DNA from: a bacterium
GTDB taxonomy: Bacteria > Planctomycetota > UBA1135 > UBA2386
Length of the DNA stretch: 64,000 nucleotides
Direction: 5' to 3'
Assembly: GCA_024743115.1 (NCBI GenBank)
Contig: JANSXC010000025.1
Coordinates: 18,523 to 82,522, forward strand
The notes below the pieces were generated by a model, which was not told where the DNA came from, did not search any database, and saw only the letters and a program-made list of their open reading frames with translations. Numbering within the stretch: position 1 is the first letter of the stretch; the number at the start of each line of letters is the position of its first letter. Shown here piece by piece: positions 1 through 7,945 of this stretch. Made by a program: the position numbers and the translations under genes.

Positions 1-476
1 GCAAACGCAAACTGCCCGTCGTGCTCGGTGAAGTAGAACGGCTTCTTCCCGAGCCGATCGCGTGCCGCGTAGAGCGTGTGCTCGGCCTCGTCGACGATCG
101 CGAACGCGAACATCCCGCGCAACCTTGACGCCAGCCCCGTGCCCCACGCGCGGTAGCCATGCAGCAGCACCTCCGTGTCGCCGTTGGTACGGAACACGAC
201 GCCCTGGTTCTGCAGTTCCGCGCGCAGTTCCTGGTAGTTGTAGATCTCGCCGTTGAAGGTCACCCACAACCGTTCGTCGGGCAGCGCCATCGGCTGCGGA
301 CTGCCCGCGATGTCGACGATCGACAGCCGCCGGTGCCCCAGCGCGTAGCCCGGCCCGGCCCGCACGCCGTCGCCATCCGGCCCACGATGCGTCATGCGAT
401 CGGCCATCGCCCGTGCGAGCTCGGCCGGAACGGCGCGCGCGCGATCGAACGCGAAGACTCCCGCGATGCCGCACAT
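1..476 (-). CDS. asnB: Glutamine-dependent asparagine synthetase-like amidotransferase (exosortase A type), 3' end outside window
   Basis: Only the N-terminal 158 codons are present. They form a class II glutamine amidotransferase (Ntn-hydrolase) domain: Met is followed directly by the nucleophile Cys2 in MCGIAGVFAF, then THRGPDGDG, the GHRRLSIVD block, FNGEIYNYQELR and NGDTEVLLH, all typical of AsnB-type enzymes that hydrolyse glutamine and hand ammonia to a C-terminal synthetase domain, which is not visible here. The start ATG shares one base with the TGA of the upstream ligase gene (TGATG), so translation is coupled. In exosortase A loci a dedicated AsnB-like amidotransferase sits beside the O-glycosylation ligase, and this order fits. 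Its exact substrate in the polysaccharide pathway is not shown by the sequence. Confidence 0.93.
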   Translation of the reverse strand, partial: MCGIAGVFAFDRARAVPAELARAMADRMTHRGPDGDGVRAGPGYALGHRRLSIVDIAGSPQPMALPDERLWVTFNGEIYNYQELRAELQNQGVVFRTNGDTEVLLHGYRAWGTGLASRLRGMFAFAIVDEAEHTLYAARDRLGKKPFYFTEHDGQFAF

Positions 477-1876
477 CAGGTCCGCCGCTCCCAGCGCGGC
501 GCCGGACGCACGAGCCCAGTCGCCGTCTCGGTGACACGATCGATCGACGTGCGCCAGCGTACGGCGAAGGTGCGCTCGTCGCCCGGCCGCCGCACCTTGG
601 CCATCGACAGCGACGGATCCTTACGCAGTTCGGCGTTGGTCACTGCGATCAGACCGGCGAGCAGTGCGAACCAGTGATAGATCAGGTCGAAGTGACCGCG
701 GTTGAGAAAGAACGCGCCGACCATGAAGCCGATCGTGGTCGCCTCCATCATGCGGGAGTAGTCAGCGGCCCACTGCAGATCCGGTCGACTGCGACCGATG
801 CGATAGATCTTGCGGCAGGCGATGAAGACCGAGCCGAGCAGCATCAAATAGACCAGGAACGCCAGCGAGCCGCTCTCCGCCCAGATCTGCAGGTAGCTGT
901 TGTGCGCGACGTAGGTCTGGCCTTCGACCAGCGCGTACTCCGCATACTCGCGATAGCGCGGCTGGAAGTTGCGCATGCCCACTCCCCAGATCGGGTTGTC
1001 CTCGATCATGTTGAACGCGGTACCCCACGAGCGCAGACGGGCGTTTGCGGAACTCTCGCCGGTGTCGCCGATGGTCGCGAGCCGGTCCATGACCGCCTGC
1101 GGCGCGACGAGCGGGAACAGGACGCCGAGCACCGCAAGCGCACCGAACGCGCGGAAGATCTTGCCCGACCGCCACGCGATCCACATCGCCGTCGCGGTGA
1201 GCGACAAGAACGCGCCGCGACTGTGGGTCAGCACGATCGTCACGATCGTCAGCAGCATCGCGACCCGACAGATCTTCGCCACGATCGGGCGGTCACGTTC
1301 CGACAGCCCGAGGTACCACAGCAGCGGGATGTTCATCGTCAACGCGAGCGCGAAGTCGTTGTTGTCCTCCATCATCCCGCCGGGCCCGCGGATGATCTGG
1401 CTGCCGCCACCCGTGAGAATGCCGAAGAACCCGCCCTTGATCCCGAAGAACGCGAGGCACCCCGCGATCGTCCACGCCATGACCTTGAAGCGCCGGCGAG
1501 AATCGATCTGCCCGCTCGTGAACAGCGCGATCACGAGGATCTTGATGAACTCGAAGAAGTAGGTGTTGGTGTACTTGGTCTGGATCTCGGCGAACGAGTA
1601 GCTCACCGCGACGAACAGGCCGAGCACCACCATGCAGACACAGCGAAAGTCGCCCCAGTGCGCGAACTTCCGCCGGCCACGTTCGACCGCCCACCAACCC
1701 GCGAGCATCGCCGCCGCAACGAAGAACGACAGTCGCATGGTGCGCGCAAACCCCCAGCAGAGATCCTGCGGGCGCATGTACGCGAGCCAGCTGAAAACCA
1801 GCATGCCGTAGAACGGTCGCTGGAAGCACGTCGGCAGCGACAGCATCACGAACGCGAAGACGACGAGATCCCGCAT
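476..1876 (-). CDS. O-antigen ligase / O-glycosylation ligase-like membrane protein (exosortase A system type)
   Basis: A 466-residue polytopic membrane protein. The N-terminus MRDLVVFAFVMLSLP, followed by RPFYGMLVFSWLAYMRPQDLCWGFA, matches the signature of the putative O-glycosylation ligases of exosortase A loci. The Wzy_C/O-antigen-ligase core is seen at about residues 215-340: THSRGAFL, then the loop ending IWGVGMRNFQP and VAHNSYLQIWAESG, the usual catalytic-loop arrangement of the family. A basic soluble tail follows the last membrane span (about 430-466). It lies 26 bp after the chain-length gene and overlaps the amidotransferase start. Expected role: polymerising or transferring lipid-linked glycan outside the inner membrane. 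Whether it ligates glycan to protein or to another acceptor cannot be read from the sequence. Confidence 0.85.
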   Translation of the reverse strand: MRDLVVFAFVMLSLPTCFQRPFYGMLVFSWLAYMRPQDLCWGFARTMRLSFFVAAAMLAGWWAVERGRRKFAHWGDFRCVCMVVLGLFVAVSYSFAEIQTKYTNTYFFEFIKILVIALFTSGQIDSRRRFKVMAWTIAGCLAFFGIKGGFFGILTGGGSQIIRGPGGMMEDNNDFALALTMNIPLLWYLGLSERDRPIVAKICRVAMLLTIVTIVLTHSRGAFLSLTATAMWIAWRSGKIFRAFGALAVLGVLFPLVAPQAVMDRLATIGDTGESSANARLRSWGTAFNMIEDNPIWGVGMRNFQPRYREYAEYALVEGQTYVAHNSYLQIWAESGSLAFLVYLMLLGSVFIACRKIYRIGRSRPDLQWAADYSRMMEATTIGFMVGAFFLNRGHFDLIYHWFALLAGLIAVTNAELRKDPSLSMAKVRRPGDERTFAVRWRTSIDRVTETATGLVRPAPRWERRT

Positions 1877-1902
1877 CGCTCAGTTCGACCGGCCCACCAG
1901 CC

Positions 1903-3510
1903 TCACGTGCCGCCGAGCACCATCGAGAGCACGTCCCGCACGATCGGGGGCAGGCGCGACGGATCGAAGTAGTAGAGCAGCACGACCCCGCCGATGAGCA
2001 CCAGGAACGTCGCTGCGACGACCGTCGCCCGCCGCCGCGTGCGCGCGAGATCGCGGCGCTGGGCCTCGGTCTCGAGGAACGCCACGGAACCGAGAACGGG
2101 CACCGCCAGCGCGCGCTCGACCTCCTCGACGGTGTTGAACGAACCGCGGATCAGATCGAGCAGCAACACGATGCCCGTGGCAGCCAGGAGCCCGATCACG
2201 CAGCCGAGTAGCGCGACGACCAGCAGATTGGGATCGGTCGGCGCCGGCGGCACCGCGGCCTCACCCTCCGCGCGAATCGGCGGCTCGGTCGTCAGTTGCG
2301 CCACGGTGTCGCGGTCCGATCGCACCCTCTCGGACGCCGCCTGCTTCGCGGCCCGCGATTCTTCGAGCCGCTCCTCGACGGCAGCGTACTGCGCGTAGCC
2401 ATCCGCCTTCCGGCGGAGCCGCTCGACCTCCTTCTCCAGCGCGTCTTCGTCGAGCGGGATCGTGGCGTTCGCGAGCTTGATCTTGGCGTCGAAGTCGTCG
2501 ACGAGTAACCGCAGACGCTCGTGCTCCACGTTCGGGATCATGCCGTCCGCATCCGGCTCGGGGGCATTTGCGAGCAGCTTGAGCTCTTCGTTGAGCTCGG
2601 CGATCTTGCGCTCCCACTTCGCCTTCTTCCGCGGGTCCCGATGGCCGTCGCGTGCCATGGTTGCCTGGAGAATCAGACCAAGCAGGACCTGCCCACGTTC
2701 GGTTTTGCTGGCCTCGGCCATGAGCATTGCCATGTCGAGCGGCACGCGCGCCGGCGTTTCCGACAACGTCTCCCGTGCCAGCTTCAGTTGTTGCTCGAGC
2801 TTGACGACCTCGATCTTCTGCTGCCGGACCTTGCCGCGCTGATCGTCGGCCGCCTTGATCCGGGCGAGGTACCCTTCACGCCGAATGCTCGGATCGATCA
2901 ACGGTTCGATGCCGTACGTCGTCTGCAGATGCAGGCGCTGCTGCAGGAAGCTGTTGTAGGCCTCGTCGTGCTGCTTGAACTCGGCGGTCGAACTCGCGAG
3001 TTTCTTCCGCGCCCCCTCGAGCATCCGCTGCTGCCGGCTGCTGATCCAGGTCTGGACGAGCTGGTTCAGGAAACTCGCAGCGCGCAAACCATCGCGATCC
3101 TTGTAGGTCACGCGAATCTGGGCGTAGGTCCGGCCCTTGCTGTTGCCGTACTCGTAGATCTGCAGTCGCTCCGCGATCGCGTTGACGTTCTCGCCACGCA
3201 CGTAGGGATCGGGCGTGATCGCCTCGGGCCAGCCCAGCGTCGTAATGGTCTCTTCGATCGCGGCAGGAATCGTCAGCTTGGCCGAATCGATGATCGCCCC
3301 GAACGGATCCTCGGCGTTCGTGAGCGGCTGGCCCGGCGGCTGCTCGTACGTGATGCCCGCCGTGGCAACGTAGAAGCGCGGAATGAAGAACGCGACGATG
3401 CCACCGATCAGCAGCCCGACCAGCGACGCAGGGATGACCTGCCACCGCCTGCGCTTCAGCAGGTCGAGGTAGCGCGCAATCGATACCGGCGGCAGATCGA
3501 GCTGAGACAT
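1903..3510 (-). CDS. Polysaccharide chain-length determinant (Wzz/GNVR family)
   Basis: A 535-residue inner-membrane protein of polysaccharide co-polymerase type. The N-terminal Wzz motif ISIARYLDLLKRRRW-like segment (residues about 10-20) leads into transmembrane segment 1 (about 25-45). A long periplasmic region rich in heptad-like Leu/Glu/Lys stretches (about 160-420) follows, then a second membrane span (about 430-455), a cytoplasmic NTVEEVERALAVPVLGSV segment typical of the GNVR/Wzz C-terminus, and a final extra span near 495-515. No tyrosine-kinase domain is fused. It starts one base after the stop of the export lipoprotein gene and precedes the ligase gene, so it belongs to the same operon. 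Expected role: setting exopolysaccharide chain length and coupling to the outer-membrane exporter. Confidence 0.85.
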   Translation of the reverse strand: MSQLDLPPVSIARYLDLLKRRRWQVIPASLVGLLIGGIVAFFIPRFYVATAGITYEQPPGQPLTNAEDPFGAIIDSAKLTIPAAIEETITTLGWPEAITPDPYVRGENVNAIAERLQIYEYGNSKGRTYAQIRVTYKDRDGLRAASFLNQLVQTWISSRQQRMLEGARKKLASSTAEFKQHDEAYNSFLQQRLHLQTTYGIEPLIDPSIRREGYLARIKAADDQRGKVRQQKIEVVKLEQQLKLARETLSETPARVPLDMAMLMAEASKTERGQVLLGLILQATMARDGHRDPRKKAKWERKIAELNEELKLLANAPEPDADGMIPNVEHERLRLLVDDFDAKIKLANATIPLDEDALEKEVERLRRKADGYAQYAAVEERLEESRAAKQAASERVRSDRDTVAQLTTEPPIRAEGEAAVPPAPTDPNLLVVALLGCVIGLLAATGIVLLLDLIRGSFNTVEEVERALAVPVLGSVAFLETEAQRRDLARTRRRATVVAATFLVLIGGVVLLYYFDPSRLPPIVRDVLSMVLGGT

Positions 3511-3511
3511 G

Positions 3512-4342
3512 TCAGAAGCGGAAGAAGATCTGCTCCCGCTGACCGGTCGCGACCTCGTACGAGGTCCGGATCTGCGCGACCCCGAACAGCGTGCGCACGG
3601 CGAGCCCGACCGGCTCGGTGACCCGCTGCAGCAGGCGCCCGATCAAACCGAGGAACGTCGGTGGGATGTAGATGATGTCGTGTTCGCGGATCTGGAAGTT
3701 GTCCTCCGTCAGACCGGTCATGAGCATCTCGCGGAAGTTGACGTCGACGACGAGCGGGGCCTCCGCGTCGGGGCGAATCAGATAGACGCGCCCGAGGTTG
3801 GCGAAGTTGCTCCAGCCCGTCTTGAACATCGCCCGGAACAACGTGAGGTCGGGTTCGAGCAGCTGTGGCCCCTTCCGAAGCACCTCACCAACGCCGTAGA
3901 AGAACTTTTGCGAGGTGATGATCCGACACTGCAGATCGATGTCGAACGTGACGGCGTTCTGCAGTTCGGAGCGCACGAGCGACGCCAGTTCGACTTCGGT
4001 GTAGCCGAGCACGAACATCGGCCCGACGTAGGGCACGTAGATCGTGCCATCGATCCCGATTGGCTGCACCGCCGTGAGTTCGATGAGCCGCTCGAATCCC
4101 GGCCGCGCCAGTTCGGTGGGATCGATCAGGAACTGGATCGTGTCGAGCCCACCGACGTAGTCCTCACGCGTCGCGTCACCGTCCGCACGCGAGCCGAAGC
4201 CCTTCTCGTGCTTGAGCTGCGCGATCCGGTGCTCCTCGAACGGCATGCAGCCGGACGCCCCGCCGAGGGTCACGCAGCAGGCGAGCACGAGCAACCGGGT
4301 CACGAATCTCGCGATGGACGGTCGTTTCAAGGAATGGATCAC
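3512..4342 (-). CDS. Polysaccharide export outer-membrane lipoprotein (Wza-like)
   Basis: A 276-residue precursor starting at GTG. Residues 1-32 form a lipoprotein signal with lipobox GASGC (Cys32). The Poly_export domain is visible in the PVGPM-type strand GTIYVPYVGPMFVLGYTEVELASLVRSEL (split here around residues 135-165), which matches the D-x-I-x-V-P-x-x-G pattern of Wza relatives, and in the C-terminal IREHDIIYIPPTFLG stretch. It is the first gene of the minus-strand exopolysaccharide operon and is followed after one base by the chain-length determinant. Together they would form the envelope-spanning export channel. The start is uncertain: no strong ribosome site precedes the GTG, and the hydrophobic segment is preceded by about 15 residues whichever nearby start is used. 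Confidence 0.85.
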   Translation of the reverse strand: MIHSLKRPSIARFVTRLLVLACCVTLGGASGCMPFEEHRIAQLKHEKGFGSRADGDATREDYVGGLDTIQFLIDPTELARPGFERLIELTAVQPIGIDGTIYVPYVGPMFVLGYTEVELASLVRSELQNAVTFDIDLQCRIITSQKFFYGVGEVLRKGPQLLEPDLTLFRAMFKTGWSNFANLGRVYLIRPDAEAPLVVDVNFREMLMTGLTEDNFQIREHDIIYIPPTFLGLIGRLLQRVTEPVGLAVRTLFGVAQIRTSYEVATGQREQIFFRF

Positions 4343-4380
4343 GCGTTTGGTTTGCCTCGCAAAGTAGACTAGCTACCGCC

Positions 4381-4408
4381 ATCGTAGATGCCTACACCGC
4401 CAGGGCAA
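4381..4408 (-). promoter_or_regulatory. Possible sigma70-like promoter of the exopolysaccharide operon
   Basis: On the minus strand TTGCCC (4408-4403) and TACGAT (4386-4381) are separated by 16 bases, each matching four of six positions of the -35 and -10 consensus. Transcription would begin near 4374, about 32 bases before the export-lipoprotein GTG. This is pattern matching only. Confidence 0.25.
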
Positions 4409-4532
4409 AGGACCGATCGAAGCTGTCGGCCTCATCGGCACTTGGGGCGCCCGAACTGTCGGCTGTCGATTGTCGCAGGAACGCGACCAACCCGCCCCTC
4501 CCGCCGGGCGGGAAACCCCGTAGAACAACCCG

Positions 4533-7373
4533 ATGCGATCCGCTCCCGCCCTGCTGGCCGTCGCCGTGGCCGCCGCCATGCTCGGTGGCGCGGTCTATTG
4601 GCTCGGCCAGTCGGACGAACCGCCGCCGCCATCGGTCGAACGGCCGCGGAGTGTGGACCAGGCCGCGGCTGGCGGCCGCCCCGAGGTCGCGACGGCGGAG
4701 GCTACGGCCGAGGGTGACGAGGGCCGGGATACGGCGGCATCGGACCCTGAGGGGCTCGATCTCGCCAACCTGCGTGAGGAGGCGCCGGCCGACGATGTGA
4801 CGGCCGCGGCGAGCCCCAAGGTGCTCGTGCTCCGGCCGGCCGCCGATGGCGCCAGAGCCGCACCGGTGCCGGTCGCTGCCGCGGAGGTCTTCTACCTGAC
4901 GACCCGCGAGGCCGAGGAACGGTTCGGCGAACGACTGCCCCGGCGCCGCGTCGAATGGCCCGAGTTCGGCGGCTCGCGGACCGAGACCGGCGCGGACGGC
5001 CTCGCCGTGCTGCCACCGACACGTCACTCGTGGCTCGTCGCCGCGCGGACCGACGGCTGGTTTGCGTTCGGCGTCGCACGCCCGGGTAAGCGCACGACGA
5101 AGCTCGAGCTGCGCCGCGACGAACGGGTCACGATCGCCGTGTTCGACGAAGCCGACCGCCCGGTGGCAGGCGCCCCGGTCGCGATCGTGCAGCACCTGAC
5201 CAAGACCAAACGTGCCACGAGCACGATCTGGACCGGCTCGACGGGCGCCGACGGCCGCGCGGCCGCGCCCCACTTCCAGCTTGCACGTCGCCGCCTCGGC
5301 AAGGGTCAGAAGGAGCGGTTCGCCGCCGTGCTCCGGGTCGCCACCGCGGCGCCGATCCTCACCGAGTTCGTCGGCCGGCCAGCACCCGCAGCGCCGGTCG
5401 AGCTGCGCGCGCCACCGACGGGCGCTGTCGAGATCCTGCTGACCGATCACGGCAACCGGCCGCTGCTGAGCCCCGCCAGGGTGGTGCTCACGCCCGTCTC
5501 GACCAAGAAGCGCCAACCCGACGCGCTCGGCGCCGCCTACCTGACGCATCGCCGCGTCGAGAAGCCGGTCGGCGAGGGACCGGTGATGGTGTCGTGGCTC
5601 GCTGCCGGCATGACCGTGCGCCCGGTCGTGCGCTTTCCGAGCGAGAAGCGGGCGAGCATCGGCGAACCGATCGCCGTGCCGGCGGCATCACGCGCGAGTA
5701 GCCCGGGCAGCAACGTCGCACCGCTTCCCGTTCGCATGCCGTTGGCACCGCAGTTCGGACTGCTGGCCGGCCGACTGGTCTTCGCCGACGGTACCCCGGT
5801 CGCGGAGCGCGAGCTCACGGCACTGCTCTGGGACGGCGACCGCCGGGCCGGCAGCATCCGGCTGCACACGACCGCCACGGGCCACTTCGACGCCGTACAA
5901 CGGCCGCGCAAGCAGGCCACGCTCACACTCGAGCTGCGCACCCGGATCCCGGCAACCGAGGAGCTCCCGGCGCAGGAGGTCGGCGCCCGGTTCGACTTCC
6001 AGCCACCGGGCGCGAAGGTCCGGCGCGAACTCGGCGAAATCGTGCTGGGCGAACTGCCGCTGCTCTGCAGTGGAATCGTAGTCGACGACCGTGGCGAGCC
6101 CGTTGCCAACGCGGACGTTCGTGCCCAACGTCAGAGCTCGCCGCGCCCGAAGCCATCGCGTGGGCGAGTCCGCGGCCCCAATCCGGCACTCGCGGCCGAA
6201 CTGGGCAGCCTGAACCTGCAGTTCCAAAGTCGTACTCGCAGCCGCTGGGACAACGTGCCGTTCCTGCGCACGCGCACCGATGCGACCGGCGCCTTCGAAC
6301 TGCGCGGTCACTTCCCCGGCGGTGAGCTGCAGGTGCGCGCGGACACCAAACGCCACCTCGCCGACACCGCGCCGTGGCAAGGCGTCGGTCAGACGTTTCG
6401 CATCACGATCGCCCGCAACGGAGTCTTGCGCGGCCGGGTGCTGCTGCCCCCTGGCCTGCCCGCCGAATGCGCGACGCTGACCCTGCGACCACGCGACGAA
6501 GCCACGGCCAAGAAGGGTACGCGAAGAGTCGAACTGTCGCGCCGCCGCGGCGGTCGTTTCGAGGTCGAGCCGCTGCATGCCGGACGCTACGACGCGATCA
6601 TCAAGCTGCGCAGCATCGCCCAACCAGTGCTCGAGATCGGCGACGTCTTCATCACGCCCGGCGAGTGCCGCGATCCGCGTCTGCGGGTCATCGACCTGCG
6701 CCAGTGCATCCACCGTTATCGTCTGCGCGCCGTCGATTTCGGGGGTCGCCCGCTGCGACTCAACAGCGCGCTGATGCTGCGCTGGCGTGACCAGGACGGC
6801 AAAGTTCAGAACTCGGCGATGCGCTGGCGCGGCGGGCGCGCGGACTTCTTCGCGGGCAGCACGCTCGTCGACCTCGTCTCGTTCGCCCCCGGCTGCCGCC
6901 CGCTCGAAGTACAGATCGCGCCAGGCGAACAGACGATCGCGATGGAACGCCTCGTGCCCGCGCAGCTACTCGTCAGCGGCGCGCGCCAGCTCTGCGGCCC
7001 CGACCGCAAGATCCGCGTGTCCGTGATCCTCGTCGGCGACTCGGGCTACCCGCAGTGGCTCAGCGGCCAGGATCAGCGGACGGGATCGCCGTTCTCGTTC
7101 CCGCGCTGGGAACTCGGCAAGAGCACCGGCGCCTGGCTCGAGAACAGCGACCTCGTTGACGTGCCCATCGTCAAGAACGGTAAATACGAGGTCATCCTCC
7201 GCGTCCATGCGACCAAGAGCACGAAGAGTCGCCAGGTCTCCGTGACGCTCGGCCAATTCGACCTGCGGGTCGACGGCAGCAAGCTGACGCCGGTCAACGT
7301 GCCCCTGGACACAGCAAAGGTGCAGAAGGCGCTGGAGCGCCTGCAGCCGCGGCAAAAGCGCCCGCCGCGCTGA
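4533..7373 (+). CDS. Large signal-anchored protein with carboxypeptidase-regulatory-like domains
   Basis: A 946-residue protein that begins with a hydrophobic signal or anchor (about residues 4-25: LLAVAVAAAMLGGAVYWL) and a Pro/Glu/Ala-rich spacer. The rest is beta-rich with repeated motifs of the kind GRLVFADGTPV / GIVVDDRGEPVANADV / GVLRGRVLLPPG, each followed by TDATGAFELRG-like turns, as in carboxypeptidase regulatory-like (CarboxypepD_reg) and Cna-B-like sandwiches. No catalytic motif was seen. It probably sits on the outer face of the cytoplasmic membrane or in the periplasm. It is a size and architecture relative of the gene at 26284. A -10-like TAGAAC lies 6 bases before the ATG. Function unknown; an adhesion or scaffolding role is only a guess. 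Confidence 0.8.
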   Translation: MRSAPALLAVAVAAAMLGGAVYWLGQSDEPPPPSVERPRSVDQAAAGGRPEVATAEATAEGDEGRDTAASDPEGLDLANLREEAPADDVTAAASPKVLVLRPAADGARAAPVPVAAAEVFYLTTREAEERFGERLPRRRVEWPEFGGSRTETGADGLAVLPPTRHSWLVAARTDGWFAFGVARPGKRTTKLELRRDERVTIAVFDEADRPVAGAPVAIVQHLTKTKRATSTIWTGSTGADGRAAAPHFQLARRRLGKGQKERFAAVLRVATAAPILTEFVGRPAPAAPVELRAPPTGAVEILLTDHGNRPLLSPARVVLTPVSTKKRQPDALGAAYLTHRRVEKPVGEGPVMVSWLAAGMTVRPVVRFPSEKRASIGEPIAVPAASRASSPGSNVAPLPVRMPLAPQFGLLAGRLVFADGTPVAERELTALLWDGDRRAGSIRLHTTATGHFDAVQRPRKQATLTLELRTRIPATEELPAQEVGARFDFQPPGAKVRRELGEIVLGELPLLCSGIVVDDRGEPVANADVRAQRQSSPRPKPSRGRVRGPNPALAAELGSLNLQFQSRTRSRWDNVPFLRTRTDATGAFELRGHFPGGELQVRADTKRHLADTAPWQGVGQTFRITIARNGVLRGRVLLPPGLPAECATLTLRPRDEATAKKGTRRVELSRRRGGRFEVEPLHAGRYDAIIKLRSIAQPVLEIGDVFITPGECRDPRLRVIDLRQCIHRYRLRAVDFGGRPLRLNSALMLRWRDQDGKVQNSAMRWRGGRADFFAGSTLVDLVSFAPGCRPLEVQIAPGEQTIAMERLVPAQLLVSGARQLCGPDRKIRVSVILVGDSGYPQWLSGQDQRTGSPFSFPRWELGKSTGAWLENSDLVDVPIVKNGKYEVILRVHATKSTKSRQVSVTLGQFDLRVDGSKLTPVNVPLDTAKVQKALERLQPRQKRPPR

Positions 7374-7385
7374 GGTCGGCACCCG

Positions 7386-7904
7386 TCAGTTCCCGATCGC
7401 CGGCTCCTCCGGCCACGGCATCGCACGACCGGTCTCCAGGAGCGTCTTGAGTCGGCACAGCGGCTTGGCCCAGCCTACCGTCGAGATCATGGCCGCGGTC
7501 TGCGGGGCATCGCTGAGGTCATGACACACCGACACGAGCACGGTATCGCCACGCTCGAGTACGTCGATCTCGGCGAGTGCCTCGGGTTCGCCGAAGCCGA
7601 AGCCTTCGAAACGAAACGCGAACGCGAGGCCGCGACCCTTGTCACACCGCACCATCTGACCGCGGTAGATCACACGTTCGTCCGTGCCGAAGACGACCGG
7701 GTCGCCAGGGCGGGTGGAGAACTCGCGGCATGGCACGGTAAACCACGATGCGAAGCGCTCTCGTTGGGTCAGGTGCTGCCACACAGTGTCGTAGTCCGCG
7801 GCGATATAGACGTGCTGCGTGAGGACGCGCTCGTGCGCGACACCGGGAGCGACGCAGGCGCTCGCCGTCACCAGCAGCAAGAGGGTCGGCAGGCAGACAC
7901 GCAT
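7386..7904 (-). CDS. SRPBCC/AHSA1-like lipoprotein
   Basis: A 172-residue precursor. The start at 7904 was chosen because it gives a clean lipoprotein signal MRVCLPTLLLLVTASAC (Cys17); the longer reading frame upstream adds only a basic, non-signal stretch. The mature part begins with VLTQHVYIAADYDTVWQHLTQRERFASWF, typical of the helix-grip START-like fold of activator-of-Hsp90-ATPase homologues (AHSA1/SRPBCC), which bind hydrophobic ligands. No partner chaperone is nearby. It lies 41 bases after the GH63 glycosidase gene on the same strand and may be cotranscribed. Membrane-anchored SRPBCC proteins are uncommon, and the ligand is unknown. Confidence 0.75.
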   Translation of the reverse strand: MRVCLPTLLLLVTASACVAPGVAHERVLTQHVYIAADYDTVWQHLTQRERFASWFTVPCREFSTRPGDPVVFGTDERVIYRGQMVRCDKGRGLAFAFRFEGFGFGEPEALAEIDVLERGDTVLVSVCHDLSDAPQTAAMISTVGWAKPLCRLKTLLETGRAMPWPEEPAIGN

Positions 7905-7945
7905 GCGATCGACTCTACGCCCCGCCCCATCACGCGAACAGTTGC

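Noticed and set aside
413..1972. Long plus-strand open frame opposite the exopolysaccharide genes
   Set aside because: Composition is Arg/Glu/His/Pro-rich without domain motifs. It is an antisense shadow of the clearly recognisable ligase on the minus strand, produced by the high GC content.
4392..5549. 385-codon minus-strand open frame overlapping the first beta-sandwich protein
   Set aside because: No ribosome site, no domain and Arg/Gly-rich composition; the plus-strand gene has a signal anchor and repeat motifs.
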